Positions 34,495 to 44,725 of a DNA stretch of 64,000 nucleotides are shown piece by piece (position 1 is the first letter of the stretch; the number at the start of each line of letters is the position of its first letter). Source of the DNA: Leptolyngbya boryana PCC 6306 (GTDB lineage: Bacteria; Cyanobacteriota; Cyanobacteriia; Leptolyngbyales; Leptolyngbyaceae); assembly GCF_000353285.1 (NCBI RefSeq), contig NZ_KB731324.1, positions 3,428,577 through 3,492,576 on the forward strand, given 5' to 3'. The position numbers and the translations under genes were made by a program. The notes under the pieces are model-generated. The model had not been told where the DNA came from and made no database searches. It saw only the letters and a list, made by a program, of their open reading frames with translations.

Positions 34495-35718
34495 TTAACC
34501 GAGTTTTTCAAAGATGGCAAACATCGGTAAGTACATTGCAACGAGAATACTGCCGACCATGCCGCCCAAAAATAGAATCATAATCGGTTCCATAATGCTT
34601 GTTAGGGCTTTCACAGCTTGCTCAACTTCATCCTCGTAAAAATCTGCAACTTTCATCAGCATTTTGTCGATCTCGCCGGTTTCCTCACCAATGCTGATCA
34701 TTTGAATTGCCATTGCTGGAAAAACTTGCTCTTTTTGTAACGCAATACTGATCATGCCGCCTGTCTGAATTTCTTTGCGGGCTTCATCAATCGCGTTTGC
34801 GACAATCTGATTTCCCGAAGTGTCCCGGACAATTTCCAAACAGGTCAAAATTGGAACGCCCGATCGAGTCAATGCCCCAAAAGTCCGACAGAACCTCGCA
34901 GTTGCCGTTTTCTGAATGAGATCACCAAATAATGGCATCTTTAAGAAGAAGCGATCCATTGTTTCGCGGCCAACGCGAGTTTTGTAATACTGCTTGTACG
35001 CGAAAACCATTGATGGAACAATAATAAAAAGGCTAAACGCTGATGGACTGGTTAGAAAAGCACTGATATCCAGCATGAGTTGAGTAAATGCTGGCAGATC
35101 GCCCCCCATTTGTTTAAAGATATTTGCAAAGATTGGGATTAAGAAGATCGTCATTCCCAAGAAAATTAGTGTTGCAAGCACCCCAACTACAACTGGGTAG
35201 CTCATCGCTGATTTAATTTGGTTCTGCAGACGGGCAACATCCTCAAGCAGTTTTGCCAAGCGATTGAGCACTTCATCGAGTACTCCACCCGTTTCCCCAG
35301 CTTGCACCATACTGACATATAAGCCATCAAAGCATTGAGGATGTTTTCTCATCGCCTCAGACAGGTTGACCCCTTGCTGAACATCTGAGCTAATTTCCAT
35401 CAGTGCTTTCTTCAATTTGGGATTGGTGCACTGATCCGCCAATACACCTAATCCTCGAACTAGGGCAACCCCTGCGTTTACAAGTGCTGCAAACTGACGC
35501 GAAAATACTGCTCTGTCTTTGACCGTGACAGAAACCATTGAAGTTTGGAAATTGGCAAAGCTCTTATTGATATCAAAGGCTTCGTTTTCTTTCAGTTCTT
35601 GCACAAACAGTCCTTGTTCACGCAAGGCAGACCGCGCATCACTTAGAGAATCCGCGATAATTTTTTCCTTTTTGGCGTTTCCTTTAGCGTCTCGGACGCG
35701 GGCAACATAGGTTGGCAT
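34495..35718 (-). CDS. pilC: type IV pilus platform protein PilC
   Basis: A 407-aa inner-membrane protein of the GspF/PilC family. Two copies of the T2SSF domain are separated by membrane helices: the first about 70-195 (FSRQFAALVNAGVAL... GGVLDEVLNRLA), the second about 272-400 (FCRTFGALTRSGVPI... GEIDKMLMKVADFYEDEV). Three helices near 170-190, 215-235 and 375-400. It links the PilB/PilT motors to the pilus. It follows pilT by about 110 bp and is the last gene of the operon. Pili serve twitching, phototaxis and DNA uptake in cyanobacteria. Confidence 0.95.
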   Translation of the reverse strand: MPTYVARVRDAKGNAKKEKIIADSLSDARSALREQGLFVQELKENEAFDINKSFANFQTSMVSVTVKDRAVFSRQFAALVNAGVALVRGLGVLADQCTNPKLKKALMEISSDVQQGVNLSEAMRKHPQCFDGLYVSMVQAGETGGVLDEVLNRLAKLLEDVARLQNQIKSAMSYPVVVGVLATLIFLGMTIFLIPIFANIFKQMGGDLPAFTQLMLDISAFLTSPSAFSLFIIVPSMVFAYKQYYKTRVGRETMDRFFLKMPLFGDLIQKTATARFCRTFGALTRSGVPILTCLEIVRDTSGNQIVANAIDEARKEIQTGGMISIALQKEQVFPAMAIQMISIGEETGEIDKMLMKVADFYEDEVEQAVKALTSIMEPIMILFLGGMVGSILVAMYLPMFAIFEKLG

Positions 35719-35829
35719 AGATTTTCGGTAAGAGGTAGAAAAAATGGAAGATGCGGATTCCGCAAAGTGATCGATCTAAAAAATCACCTTCTCACTAAGA
35801 TGTTGAGTAGAAGGTGTGAGTAATTTGAG

Positions 35830-36939
35830 TTAGCGCTTCACTGCTGTGCCTGCTGCACCATTCGGAACTCCACCAATTAAGCGCTGAAGTTCATCAGGAC
35901 GAGAAGTTTTGGAGGCGGCGGCTTCAAATGTAATCAGTCCAGCTTTGTATTGATCAGCTAGCACTTTTTCAAGGGTTTGCATTCCCAATTTTCCGCCTGT
36001 CTGAATTGCTGAGTAAATTTGGGCGGTTTTCCCTTCACGAATCAGGTTGGCGATCGCAGGGGTGACAATCATAATTTCCTGAGCCATGACTCGCCCATAT
36101 TCACCCGGTTTGGGATTCTTCTTCGGCACCAGCGTTTGGCTGAAGACTGCAACGAGTGAGTTGGAAAGCTGCACCCGCACTTGCGTTTGACGCTCGGATG
36201 GAAAGACATCAATCATCCGGTCAACGGTTTGTGCCGCAGAACTCGTATGGAGCGTGCCGAAAACTAAGTGACCTGTTTCTGCCGCAGAAATTGCTAGTGA
36301 GATAGTTTCCAAGTCCCGCATTTCCCCAACCAGAATAATATCTGGATCTTCCCGGAGAGCTGCTTTTAGAGCATTTGCAAAGCTCTTTGTATCTTCATGA
36401 AGCTGGCGTTGGTGAACCAAACTTTTGATAGGTTCGTATACAAATTCGATCGGATCTTCGATCGTCAAAATATGTTCTGCACGAGTGCGGTTGATCAAAT
36501 CAATCATTGCAGCTAAAGTCGTTGTCTTACCTGAACCGGTAGGACCTGTAACTAGGATTAAGCCTCTTGGCTTTTCGGACATTTCTCGAACGACATCGGG
36601 AAGATTCAGTTTTTCAAAATTTGGAATTTTGGAACTGAGTGCCCGTAGACATGCAGCGTAAGTTCCGCGATCTTTGTAGACATTGACCCGAAAACGAGCT
36701 AATCCGCGCACACCATAAGAGCAGTCAAGCTCCCAGTTTTGCTCTAGTGTTTTGCGCTGAGTGTTATTCAGCATACTGAAAATCAAACGCTGACATTCTT
36801 CTGCACTGAGAACATGATCGCTGACGGGTTGAAGATGTCCGCTGATGCGAAAATAAGGCGGCAGTCCTGCGGTCAGGTGCATGTCAGAACCGCCCATTTC
36901 GATGAGTTGTTCCATCAAGTCTTCGATCATCATTTCCAT
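35830..36939 (-). CDS. pilT: twitching motility retraction ATPase PilT
   Basis: A 369-aa secretion ATPase of the GspE superfamily. Walker A is VTGPTGSGKTTT (about 131-142). The Asp box IEDPIEFVYEP, Walker B DPDIILVGEMRDLET and His box GHLVFGTLHTSSAAQTVDR are complete, and the PilT-type AIRNLIRE-like element appears as AIANLIREGKTAQI. It drives pilus retraction. Order pilB-pilT-pilC on the minus strand, 53 bp after pilB. Confidence 0.95.
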   Translation of the reverse strand: MEMMIEDLMEQLIEMGGSDMHLTAGLPPYFRISGHLQPVSDHVLSAEECQRLIFSMLNNTQRKTLEQNWELDCSYGVRGLARFRVNVYKDRGTYAACLRALSSKIPNFEKLNLPDVVREMSEKPRGLILVTGPTGSGKTTTLAAMIDLINRTRAEHILTIEDPIEFVYEPIKSLVHQRQLHEDTKSFANALKAALREDPDIILVGEMRDLETISLAISAAETGHLVFGTLHTSSAAQTVDRMIDVFPSERQTQVRVQLSNSLVAVFSQTLVPKKNPKPGEYGRVMAQEIMIVTPAIANLIREGKTAQIYSAIQTGGKLGMQTLEKVLADQYKAGLITFEAAASKTSRPDELQRLIGGVPNGAAGTAVKR

Positions 36940-36992
36940 GTGAGTTGCTCCTTAAGAGATAAGAACGAGTGCAAATGAGTTAAGGTCAAGGA

Positions 36993-38993
36993 TTAATCTT
37001 GGAAGCGCGGAGTCGTGCAATAGTGGCAGTCGAGCCAATCCTGCTGCATTTCTGCTCCACAAGTCCGGCAGGTGAGCGAAGTCTTACGCTTTGCCTTGAG
37101 TTCGGCTTCGAGTCCAGTGTCAGTGAAGGTGACCCGCTCAATTTCTTCAAGCGTGCAAAGTCCTTTGCGAACAAGATCCAAGCTGTAAGCGAGTAGGGTT
37201 TGCATTCCTTCTTCCACAGCTACTTCTTTAATTCGTTCAGTCGGAGCGCCCTCTGTAATTAAGGTCTGAAGCGCTTCTGTTACTCGCATCACTTCATAAA
37301 CCCCGAGTCGTCCTTTATAACCAACCCCGCTACATTTCTGACAAAGTTGATTTTTCGAGCGAGCTTCCTGAATTTCCTGGGGACTTAAAGTGTTGGCTTT
37401 ATATAACGTCAGTTGGGCATCACCCGCACTGGTTAATCCGAAGCGAGCAAGTTCTTCGGGGGAAGGTTGGTAAGGGATTCGGCATTCGTCACAGACTTTC
37501 CGAACCAAACGCTGAGCAACAACACCCAGCAATGCGCCGGACACCATGAAGGGTTCAACTCCCATTTCATCGAGTCGAGCGATCGCACCTGCGGCATCAT
37601 TGGTGTGGAGAGTGGTCAAAACCAAGTGACCCGTCAGAGCAGCTTCGATCGCGGTTTTTGCTGTTTCTTTGTCGCGGGTCTCACCGACCAGAATGACGTC
37701 CGGATCTTGTCGTAGGAACGCTCTCAAAATTGCAGCGAAGTCCATCCCTTTTTCCCGGATGACCTGAACTTGGGTAATTCCAGGGAGAGAATACTCGATC
37801 GGGTCTTCAGCCGTACTAATGTTGACTCCAGGTTCGTTACGTTCAGCCAAAGCTGAGTACAGTGTTGTGGTTTTTCCGGACCCCGTGGGGCCAGTTACTA
37901 ACATGAGACCGAAAGGACGTTTCACCATTTCTTGAACGATTCTCAAAGAAGTTTCGTCCGTAATCAACTTATCGAGTCCAAGCTGTGTCGCCGAATTATC
38001 TAGAATCCGAAGGACAACTTTTTCGCCATAGCGACTGGGGAGTGTGTTGACTCGGAAGTCTACTTTGCGACCGTCATAAATCCGGCGAATCCGGCCATCC
38101 TGCGGCGCTCGACGTTCTGCGATATCGAGTTGAGAAATAATTTTGAAGCGTGCTACAACTGCGGGGATAATCTTCTTCGGAAAAGGTTCAAACGCTTCTC
38201 GTAAGACTCCATCTTTACGAAATCGGATGCGGAGAGATTCTTCTTGCGGTTCGATGTGAATATCAGAGACTGCCATTTGCAGTGCTTTAATCAGAATTTT
38301 ATTCACCAGCGCAATGATCGGAGCGGCATCAGCCTCAGCACCAGCATCGAGATCCATTTCTGCGCTGTCATCTTCTGATAGCTCGGCAAGGGATTCTAAC
38401 CCTTCGAGATCTGAGCGCACATCTACTCTAGATTGGGCTTCAAGCTGCTTCTCCTGCTCAAGCCGAGCATCCATGTAGGTAGAAATCAGCCGCTGATAAT
38501 CATCGATCGTAATGACTAATCGCTGCAATCCAATGCCTTTTGGACGTAAGATGCGATTTAATTCATCCTGCGCTGCTAGATTGTCGGGATCCACCATTGC
38601 CACAAGCACAAAAGGTGGATCGGTCTCGCTTTGAGAAAGGGGAATGAGATTATAACGACGGCAAAGCTCAATTGGAATCAACGTGTCGATTAACTGCCCG
38701 ACTTGAGCGGAAGAAACCTGATTGAGTTCAGGATCAAGAGATTCAACGCCGTAAAGAATCTTCAACTCAAACAGTTGCTGCCGTTTATATTGGCGAATCA
38801 AATCCGGTGACAGCTGCTGCCCGGTCAGCGCTTCTAGCACAGCAGTCAGCGGTCTACCTGACTTTCGACATTCAATCAGAGCCTGCTGCATTTGCTCGTT
38901 ATTGACGTAGCCAGATTGAATCAATTTATTGCCAAACGGCGAAAAATTGTTTTGAACAACAAGGGCGCGCCGCTGAGAAGAAGAGTTTGTCAT
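36993..38993 (-). CDS. pilB: type IV pilus extension ATPase PilB with C-terminal zinc ribbon
   Basis: A 666-aa GspE/PilB ATPase. The N-terminal region (20-180) is an MshEN-type domain, a fold that binds c-di-GMP in some homologues. The core has Walker A VTGPTGSGKTTT (about 370-381), Walker B DPDVILVGETRDKET and His box GHLVLTTLHTNDA. A tetracysteine site CDECRIPY...CQKCSGVGYKG is as usual in PilB. The very C-terminus adds CRTCGAEMQ...CHYC, a second zinc ribbon that is not in typical proteobacterial PilB. It powers pilus assembly. Confidence 0.94.
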   Translation of the reverse strand: MTNSSSQRRALVVQNNFSPFGNKLIQSGYVNNEQMQQALIECRKSGRPLTAVLEALTGQQLSPDLIRQYKRQQLFELKILYGVESLDPELNQVSSAQVGQLIDTLIPIELCRRYNLIPLSQSETDPPFVLVAMVDPDNLAAQDELNRILRPKGIGLQRLVITIDDYQRLISTYMDARLEQEKQLEAQSRVDVRSDLEGLESLAELSEDDSAEMDLDAGAEADAAPIIALVNKILIKALQMAVSDIHIEPQEESLRIRFRKDGVLREAFEPFPKKIIPAVVARFKIISQLDIAERRAPQDGRIRRIYDGRKVDFRVNTLPSRYGEKVVLRILDNSATQLGLDKLITDETSLRIVQEMVKRPFGLMLVTGPTGSGKTTTLYSALAERNEPGVNISTAEDPIEYSLPGITQVQVIREKGMDFAAILRAFLRQDPDVILVGETRDKETAKTAIEAALTGHLVLTTLHTNDAAGAIARLDEMGVEPFMVSGALLGVVAQRLVRKVCDECRIPYQPSPEELARFGLTSAGDAQLTLYKANTLSPQEIQEARSKNQLCQKCSGVGYKGRLGVYEVMRVTEALQTLITEGAPTERIKEVAVEEGMQTLLAYSLDLVRKGLCTLEEIERVTFTDTGLEAELKAKRKTSLTCRTCGAEMQQDWLDCHYCTTPRFQD

Positions 38994-39196
38994 AACGGAT
39001 GAACGAAGATCACCTTATTGAGCATTCCCAAAATGTTTTTTGAAGAACGCTTGGATTGAATGAGATCGAGCTTCAAACCGAAGGCAGTGCGATATGATGC
39101 TTAACGGTTGTAAGCAGTGCGGCATCTGAGGACTCATTCGCTAGGATGGAAGAAGTTTGCTTAAGCCAGCGTTCTATACAGGGGAATTAGCGCACG

Positions 39197-39880
39197 ATGA
39201 TCGACGAACAAAATCAACAAGTAGACGAAACTCAAGTTTCAGCCAGTGAATCTTCTGAACCAACTTCTACTCCGTCTGAGCCAGCGAGTGAAGCCGTGGA
39301 AACGGAAGTTGCTGCAACAGCTTCTGAATCTGAAGATGAAACGGATTATGAAGCGGCATTTATGGAATTGCGATCGAATTATGCTGCGAAAGAGCGAGAA
39401 ATTGAAGGTCTGAAAAAGCAAGCAGATGAACTCAACAATCAGTACATGCGGATTGCCGCCGATTTTGAGAATTTCCGTCGTCGCACTCAGCGGGAAAAAG
39501 AAGAGTTAGAAACTCAAATTAAATGCAGCACCGTGAAAGAGTTGCTTCCGGTTGTAGACAACTTTGAGCGAGCACGATCGCAGATTAAGCCGCAAACTGA
39601 TGGTGAAGCGAACATCCATAAGAGCTATCAGGGTGTCTATAAGGATATGGTCGATCGCTTGAAGAAAGTCGGTGTTGCACCAATGCGAGCAGAAGGGAAA
39701 GAATTTGATCCGAATCTGCACGAAGCAGTCATGCGCGAACCGACCAGTGAACATCCAGAAGGAACCGTGATTGAAGAACTGATGCGGGGATACATGCTCG
39801 AGGATAAAGTTCTGCGTCATGCCATGGTCAAAGTTGCAGCACCTCCTGAAGATGGCGATAGTGCCGAGACTGAAGGCTAA
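39197..39880 (+). CDS. grpE: nucleotide exchange factor GrpE
   Basis: A 227-aa protein. An acidic low-complexity N-terminus (1-55, rich in Ser/Glu/Thr) is followed by a long coiled coil (about 60-110, [30 protein letters not shown] across several heptads) and the beta domain with [17 protein letters not shown] and [22 protein letters not shown]. It releases ADP from DnaK. First gene of a grpE-dnaK-dnaJ cluster; no CIRCE element was found upstream. Confidence 0.94.
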   Translation: MIDEQNQQVDETQVSASESSEPTSTPSEPASEAVETEVAATASESEDETDYEAAFMELRSNYAAKEREIEGLKKQADELNNQYMRIAADFENFRRRTQREKEELETQIKCSTVKELLPVVDNFERARSQIKPQTDGEANIHKSYQGVYKDMVDRLKKVGVAPMRAEGKEFDPNLHEAVMREPTSEHPEGTVIEELMRGYMLEDKVLRHAMVKVAAPPEDGDSAETEG

Positions 39881-40064
39881 GTCTGTTCGTGAAAGTACCG
39901 AGGATAGAGCGACTGGATCAGGTTGCCTGTCAGCGCAGCGTTAAAAAATTTCTGCAATAGGGAATCATTCGGAAAGTTAGTTCAAAGATATCCGTATGGT
40001 ACGGAGAACTAACTTAGAACTTTATGTTCTGCGTTCACCTCGCGTACTTTCGGCAGCGCTAGTT

Positions 40065-42014
40065 ATGGGAAAAGTCATCGGCATCGACTTAGGAACAACC
40101 AACAGTTGTGTGGCTGTGTTGGAGGGCGGTCAGCCCTTAGTCATTACCAATTCTGAGGGCGGGCGAACCACGCCAAGTATGGTCGGATTTGGCAAGGCGG
40201 GTGATCGCCTAGTCGGTCAATTGGCAAAGCGACAAGCTGTCACTAATGCGGAAAACACTGTATTTAGTATCAAACGGTTTATTGGTCGGCGATGGGATGA
40301 TACACAGGTCGAACGCTCACGGGTTCCCTACAACTGCGTCAATGGGAAAGATGCGACCGTAGATGTGAGGATTCGCGATCGTAATTACACAGCTCAAGAA
40401 ATTAGTGCCATGATCCTGCAAAAACTGAAGCAGGATGCAGAAAATTATCTGGGCGAAGAAGTCACCCAAGCGGTGATTACGGTTCCTGCATATTTTAGTG
40501 ATGCTCAGCGTCAAGCGACGAAAGACGCTGGCACGATCGCAGGATTAGAAGTTCTCAGAATTATTAACGAGCCAACTGCGGCTGCACTTGCGTATGGGTT
40601 AGAGAAACAAGATCAAGACCAATGCGTTTTGGTCTTTGACCTGGGTGGTGGAACGTTTGACGTGTCGATTTTGCAGTTAGGCGATGGCGTTTTTGAAGTC
40701 AAAGCGACCTCTGGCAATAACCATTTGGGTGGAGACGATTTTGATGCTTGTATCGTAGATTGGTTGAGCCAAACGTTCCTACAACAAGAAGGAATTAATC
40801 TTGCAGAAGACAAGATGGCGCTTCAACGCCTGAGAGAAGCTGCCGAGAAGGCAAAAATCGAACTTTCTGGAACCCTCAGCACATCGATTAATTTGCCGTT
40901 TATTACTGCCGATGAATCGGGACCGAAGCATTTAGAGACAGAACTGACTCGCGCTAAGTTTGAAGAGCTGGCAAACGAGTTGATTCAAGCGACGCTCAAT
41001 CCGATGGAGCAAGCGTTGAAAGATGCGAATCTGACGACAGAAGATATCGATCGCATTATCCTCGTCGGCGGTTCGACTCGAATTCCAGCCGTTCAAGATG
41101 CACTCAAGAAATTTTTCAACGGCAAGACTCCTGACCGTTCCGTCAATCCAGATGAAGCAGTGGCACTCGGCGCAGCGATTCAGGCGGGCGTATTGGGTGG
41201 AGAAGTCAAAGATTTGCTGTTGTTAGATGTCACGCCGCTTTCGTTGGGGATCGAGACATTGGGGGAAGTCTTTACGCGGATTATCGATCGCAATACTACG
41301 ATTCCCAGCAGCAAAACTCAGGTGTTCTCAACTGCAACGGATGGACAAACCTGCGTTGAAATTCATGTGTTGCAAGGTGAACGGGCAATGGCTCGGGATA
41401 ATAAGAGCCTAGGTAAATTTCAACTCACGGGCATTCCACCTGCACCGAGAGGTGTGCCTCAAATCGAGGTTGCCTTTGAAATTGATGCAAACGGCATTCT
41501 CAAAGTATCAGCGCTTGACAAAGGGACAGGACGCGCTCAGAGCGTTGAAATTTCCAATACGGGTGGATTGAGCGAGGGTGAGATTGAACGGATGCGTCAA
41601 GAGTCAGAACTCTTCGCAGAAGAAGATAGTCGGCGAATGCAGTTGGTTGAATTGAAAAACCAGGCAGATAGCCTCTATCACAGTTATGAAATGACTCTCA
41701 AAGAGAATGGTGAAGTCATCAGCGACACTTTGAAATCGCAAGCGAATGAGAAAATTGTTCAACTTAGGAGCGCGATCGCCGATCCAAAGGTTAGTATCGA
41801 TGAGGTGAAATCGTATCTTGATGGGTTGCAGCAACTGCTGTATACCATTGGTTCAGCAGTTTATGAACATGCTCAACCTGTCGCAAGCTCTCCTTTTGAA
41901 ACTGATACCAGTTCTCGGATGAGTTTTGAAGATGACACCGTTTCTGCTGATATGAGTGGGTTCACCTTTGAGGCAGATGCAACCGTGACTGCGGATTATG
42001 AAACAGTCGATTAG
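40065..42014 (+). CDS. dnaK: chaperone DnaK (Hsp70)
   Basis: A 649-aa Hsp70. The start chosen is the ATG giving [18 protein letters not shown]; an in-frame ATG 69 nt upstream would add a basic stretch outside family norms. ATPase motifs [25 protein letters not shown] and [13 protein letters not shown] are intact, and the substrate domain begins near 390 ([15 protein letters not shown]). The C-terminal tail is about 40 residues of Ser/Asp/Thr without the EEVD-like end. Cyanobacteria carry several dnaK genes; this one sits in the classic grpE-dnaK-dnaJ order. Confidence 0.94.
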   Translation: MGKVIGIDLGTTNSCVAVLEGGQPLVITNSEGGRTTPSMVGFGKAGDRLVGQLAKRQAVTNAENTVFSIKRFIGRRWDDTQVERSRVPYNCVNGKDATVDVRIRDRNYTAQEISAMILQKLKQDAENYLGEEVTQAVITVPAYFSDAQRQATKDAGTIAGLEVLRIINEPTAAALAYGLEKQDQDQCVLVFDLGGGTFDVSILQLGDGVFEVKATSGNNHLGGDDFDACIVDWLSQTFLQQEGINLAEDKMALQRLREAAEKAKIELSGTLSTSINLPFITADESGPKHLETELTRAKFEELANELIQATLNPMEQALKDANLTTEDIDRIILVGGSTRIPAVQDALKKFFNGKTPDRSVNPDEAVALGAAIQAGVLGGEVKDLLLLDVTPLSLGIETLGEVFTRIIDRNTTIPSSKTQVFSTATDGQTCVEIHVLQGERAMARDNKSLGKFQLTGIPPAPRGVPQIEVAFEIDANGILKVSALDKGTGRAQSVEISNTGGLSEGEIERMRQESELFAEEDSRRMQLVELKNQADSLYHSYEMTLKENGEVISDTLKSQANEKIVQLRSAIADPKVSIDEVKSYLDGLQQLLYTIGSAVYEHAQPVASSPFETDTSSRMSFEDDTVSADMSGFTFEADATVTADYETVD

Positions 42015-42110
42015 TTCGGCGTTAGGGTAGTAAGATAGGGAGTCTAGACCGTTACCTTAACGCCTTGTATATCCCTTTATTAGCCCTCTTACCCCCTGAA
42101 TCTCTACCCT

Positions 42111-43247
42111 ATGGCTCGTGATTACTACGAAATTCTTGGCGTTTCCCGTGATGCAGACAAGGAAGAAGTCAAGCAAGCCTTTCGTCGTCTCGCCCGTAAA
42201 TATCATCCGGATGTGAATAAAGAGCCTGGAGCAGAGGAGCGATTTAAAGAGATCAATCGCGCCTATGAGGTGATTTCTGATCCGGAGGCACGGGCAAGAT
42301 ACGATCGCTTCGGTGAGGCTGGTGTTTCTGGTGCTGGTGCTGCTGGTGGCTATCAAGATTTCGGCGACATGGGTGGTTTCGCGGATATCTTTGAAAGTTT
42401 CTTTAGCGGATTTTCAGGTGGTGCTCCAGGCGGCGGACAGACTCGACGAAGAGGCGGCCCGGTTCGAGGGGATGACCTCCGACTCGACCTGAAATTAGAC
42501 TTCCGAGAAGCGGTTTTCGGAGGCGAGAAAGAAATTCGGATTAGCCATTTGGAGACCTGCACAAACTGTAATGGCAGTGGTGCAAAACCAGGGACTCGTC
42601 CCAGAACTTGTACAACTTGTTCTGGAGCGGGTCAAGTTCGTCGGGCGACTCGTACCCCCTTCGGGAGTTTCACTCAAGTTTCAGTTTGTCCGACCTGTAA
42701 TGGAACAGGGCAGATGATTGAAGAGAAGTGCGAAGTGTGTAGCGGAAACGGACAGCGCCAAGAAACGAAGAAACTGAAAATTACCATTCCGGCAGGGGTG
42801 GATAATGGCACCCGATTGAGAGTTTCAGGTGAAGGCGATGCGGGTCAGCGCAGTGGACCTGCGGGTGACTTGTATGTTTATTTGTTCATCAACGACGATC
42901 CTGATTTCCAGCGCGATGGCATTAATGTCTTGTCTGAAGTCAAAATCAGCTACTTGCAGGCAATTTTAGGATCTCGCATTGAGGTGAAGACCGTTGATGG
43001 TGAGGAAGAATTGACCATTCCAGCAGGCACACAGCCAGGAACAGTTCTGACCTTGGAAAATAAGGGAGTTCCTAAACTTGGAAATCCAGTCAGCCGAGGC
43101 GATCATTTGATCACGGTGTCAGTGGATATTCCAACGCGGATTACTCCTGAGGAGCGCGAATTGCTGGAGAAACTTGCAAAGATTCGCGGCGATCGTGTGG
43201 GAAAGGGCGGTGTTGAAGGTTTTATTGGGAAGATTTTTGGCGGATGA
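42111..43247 (+). CDS. dnaJ: type I J-domain chaperone DnaJ
   Basis: A 378-aa full-length DnaJ. J domain at 1-68 with HPD in [10 protein letters not shown] glycine/phenylalanine region (75-125) contains [17 protein letters not shown]. Four zinc-finger repeats [24 protein letters not shown] and CEVCSGNG lie at about 149-210. The C-terminal substrate domains end with GFIGKIFGG. It stimulates DnaK. Its last four bases overlap the start of a TusA-like gene (ATGA), so translation is coupled. Confidence 0.95.
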   Translation: MARDYYEILGVSRDADKEEVKQAFRRLARKYHPDVNKEPGAEERFKEINRAYEVISDPEARARYDRFGEAGVSGAGAAGGYQDFGDMGGFADIFESFFSGFSGGAPGGGQTRRRGGPVRGDDLRLDLKLDFREAVFGGEKEIRISHLETCTNCNGSGAKPGTRPRTCTTCSGAGQVRRATRTPFGSFTQVSVCPTCNGTGQMIEEKCEVCSGNGQRQETKKLKITIPAGVDNGTRLRVSGEGDAGQRSGPAGDLYVYLFINDDPDFQRDGINVLSEVKISYLQAILGSRIEVKTVDGEEELTIPAGTQPGTVLTLENKGVPKLGNPVSRGDHLITVSVDIPTRITPEERELLEKLAKIRGDRVGKGGVEGFIGKIFGG

Positions 43248-43477
43248 GTCAAGCAGAAGAAGCACTACAAATGGATTTACGCGGGACACCTTGCCCGATC
43301 AATTTTGTGCGGACGAAGTTGAAGTTAGAACAAATGGCAGAGGGAGCTTTGCTCGAAGTTTGGCTTGATCCGGGTGAGCCGATCGAGCAAGTTCCTGATA
43401 GCCTGACGATGGAAGGCTATACGGTTGAGAGCATCGAAGATCGATCGAGCTTTTTTGCGGTCAAAATTCGTCGCTGA
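43244..43477 (+). CDS. TusA-family sulfur-carrier-like protein
   Basis: A 77-aa protein with the TusA/SirA fold. The signature [22 protein letters not shown] includes the active CP dipeptide (Cys about residue 15), and the strand [11 protein letters not shown] follows. TusA proteins carry persulfide sulfur for tRNA thiolation or other uses. It overlaps dnaJ by 4 bp and lies 4 bp before rsgA, a linkage seen in cyanobacteria. Role here unknown; a redox or sulfur link to chaperones is speculation. Confidence 0.88.
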   Translation: MSQAEEALQMDLRGTPCPINFVRTKLKLEQMAEGALLEVWLDPGEPIEQVPDSLTMEGYTVESIEDRSSFFAVKIRR

Positions 43478-43481
43478 TCTT

Positions 43482-44579
43482 ATGAGTTCTGATGACAAGG
43501 TTTTGGAAGAGGATCAGCCTGATCAGGAGCCATTAACAGGTACAGTTCTAGCAGTTCAAGCTAATTTTTATTGGGTACGGCTTCATCAAAAGAGCCTGCC
43601 TAAATCTCTGCTGCTCTGTACTCGACGCACTCGGTTAAAGAAAATCGGGCAACGCGTTATGGTGGGAGATCGGGTTTTAATTGAGGAACCAGATTGGAAT
43701 GGCGATCGCGGCGCAATTTCTCAAGTCTTGCAAAGACAATCAGAATTAGACCGTCCGCCGATTGCCAATGTGGATCAGATTTTGCTCGTCTTTGCATTAG
43801 CATCTCCCACGATCGAGCCATATCAATTGAGCCGATTTTTGGTGAAGGCTGAATCGACAGGATTAGCCGTTAGCTTGGCGTTAAGTAAAAGCGATTTAGT
43901 TTCGCAGGATGAGCAGCAAGGATGGAAAGAACGTCTAGCTGAATGGGGCTATCAACCAATATTTATTAGCGTTCGTCAAAAATCTGGTTTAGATGAATTA
44001 AAGCAGTATTTAAACAACAAAATTACAGTCGCATCGGGTCCATCGGGTGTTGGAAAGTCGAGCTTAATTAATCAGATTATTCCAAGCGTTGATTTACGAG
44101 TTAATGCTGTTTCTGGCAAGTTAGAGAAAGGTCGGCATACTACGCGCCATGTCGAACTCTTTGAGTTACCAACGGGCGGATTATTAGCAGATACACCAGG
44201 ATTTAATCAGCCTGATTTGTTTTGTTTGCCCCAGGAATTAGCACAATATTTTCCAGAGATACGGCAGAAATTAGCAGGAAAAAGCTGTCAGTTTAGTGAT
44301 TGTTTACATCGAGATGAACCTGGATGTGCTGTGCGCGGGGATTGGGAGCGATATGAGCACTATTTAGATTTTTTGGAAGATGCGATCGCGTATGAAATTC
44401 AGGTTCATCAGCAAACTGATCCTGATGAAGCTTTAAAGCTTAAATCGAAAGGAAAAGGAACGCAGTTTGAGCCGCGTTTAGAAGCGAAGAAGTACCGTCG
44501 TGAATCGCGCAAAAATCAACAACAATCGCTGAGAAAATTAGACATTGAGAAATTAATGAAAAGTGAGGAAGACGAATAG
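43482..44579 (+). CDS. rsgA: ribosome small-subunit GTPase RsgA
   Basis: A 365-aa circularly permuted GTPase; the ATG chosen (MSSDDKVLEED) lies 4 bp past the TusA-like stop, and the upstream extension would overlap that gene. An OB-fold N-domain (20-95) precedes G4 (LALSKSDL, about 149), G1 (SGPSGVGKSSLIN, about 186-198) and G3 (ADTPGFNQ, about 237). The zinc knuckle is CQFSDCLHRDEPGC. It checks late 30S assembly. The C-terminus is a basic helix for rRNA binding. Confidence 0.94.
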   Translation: MSSDDKVLEEDQPDQEPLTGTVLAVQANFYWVRLHQKSLPKSLLLCTRRTRLKKIGQRVMVGDRVLIEEPDWNGDRGAISQVLQRQSELDRPPIANVDQILLVFALASPTIEPYQLSRFLVKAESTGLAVSLALSKSDLVSQDEQQGWKERLAEWGYQPIFISVRQKSGLDELKQYLNNKITVASGPSGVGKSSLINQIIPSVDLRVNAVSGKLEKGRHTTRHVELFELPTGGLLADTPGFNQPDLFCLPQELAQYFPEIRQKLAGKSCQFSDCLHRDEPGCAVRGDWERYEHYLDFLEDAIAYEIQVHQQTDPDEALKLKSKGKGTQFEPRLEAKKYRRESRKNQQQSLRKLDIEKLMKSEEDE

Positions 44580-44725
44580 TTGAGTTCGTTCAAGATTGAA
44601 ATCCAGACTGATGATACGAAGTCTCCCTCGATAAACTGCATCATCTCGTTTCCTAGCTGACTGATTTTAAGTGATCGAGATTAAATTCTTGGGCACTCTG
44701 GCAAGGCAATGCTTGAGAGAAAAAA

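Noticed and set aside
34386-34541. Longer N-terminus for the 192-aa hypothetical downstream of pilC
   Set aside because: It would cross the pil terminator hairpin and the end of pilC; a good internal ATG exists.
39060-39196. CIRCE operator upstream of grpE
   Set aside because: I looked for TTAGCACTC-N9-GAGTGCTAA and did not find it.
39996-40064. Longer N-terminus for DnaK (23 extra residues)
   Set aside because: Hsp70 proteins begin at [12 protein letters not shown]; the extra part is basic and unlike the family.
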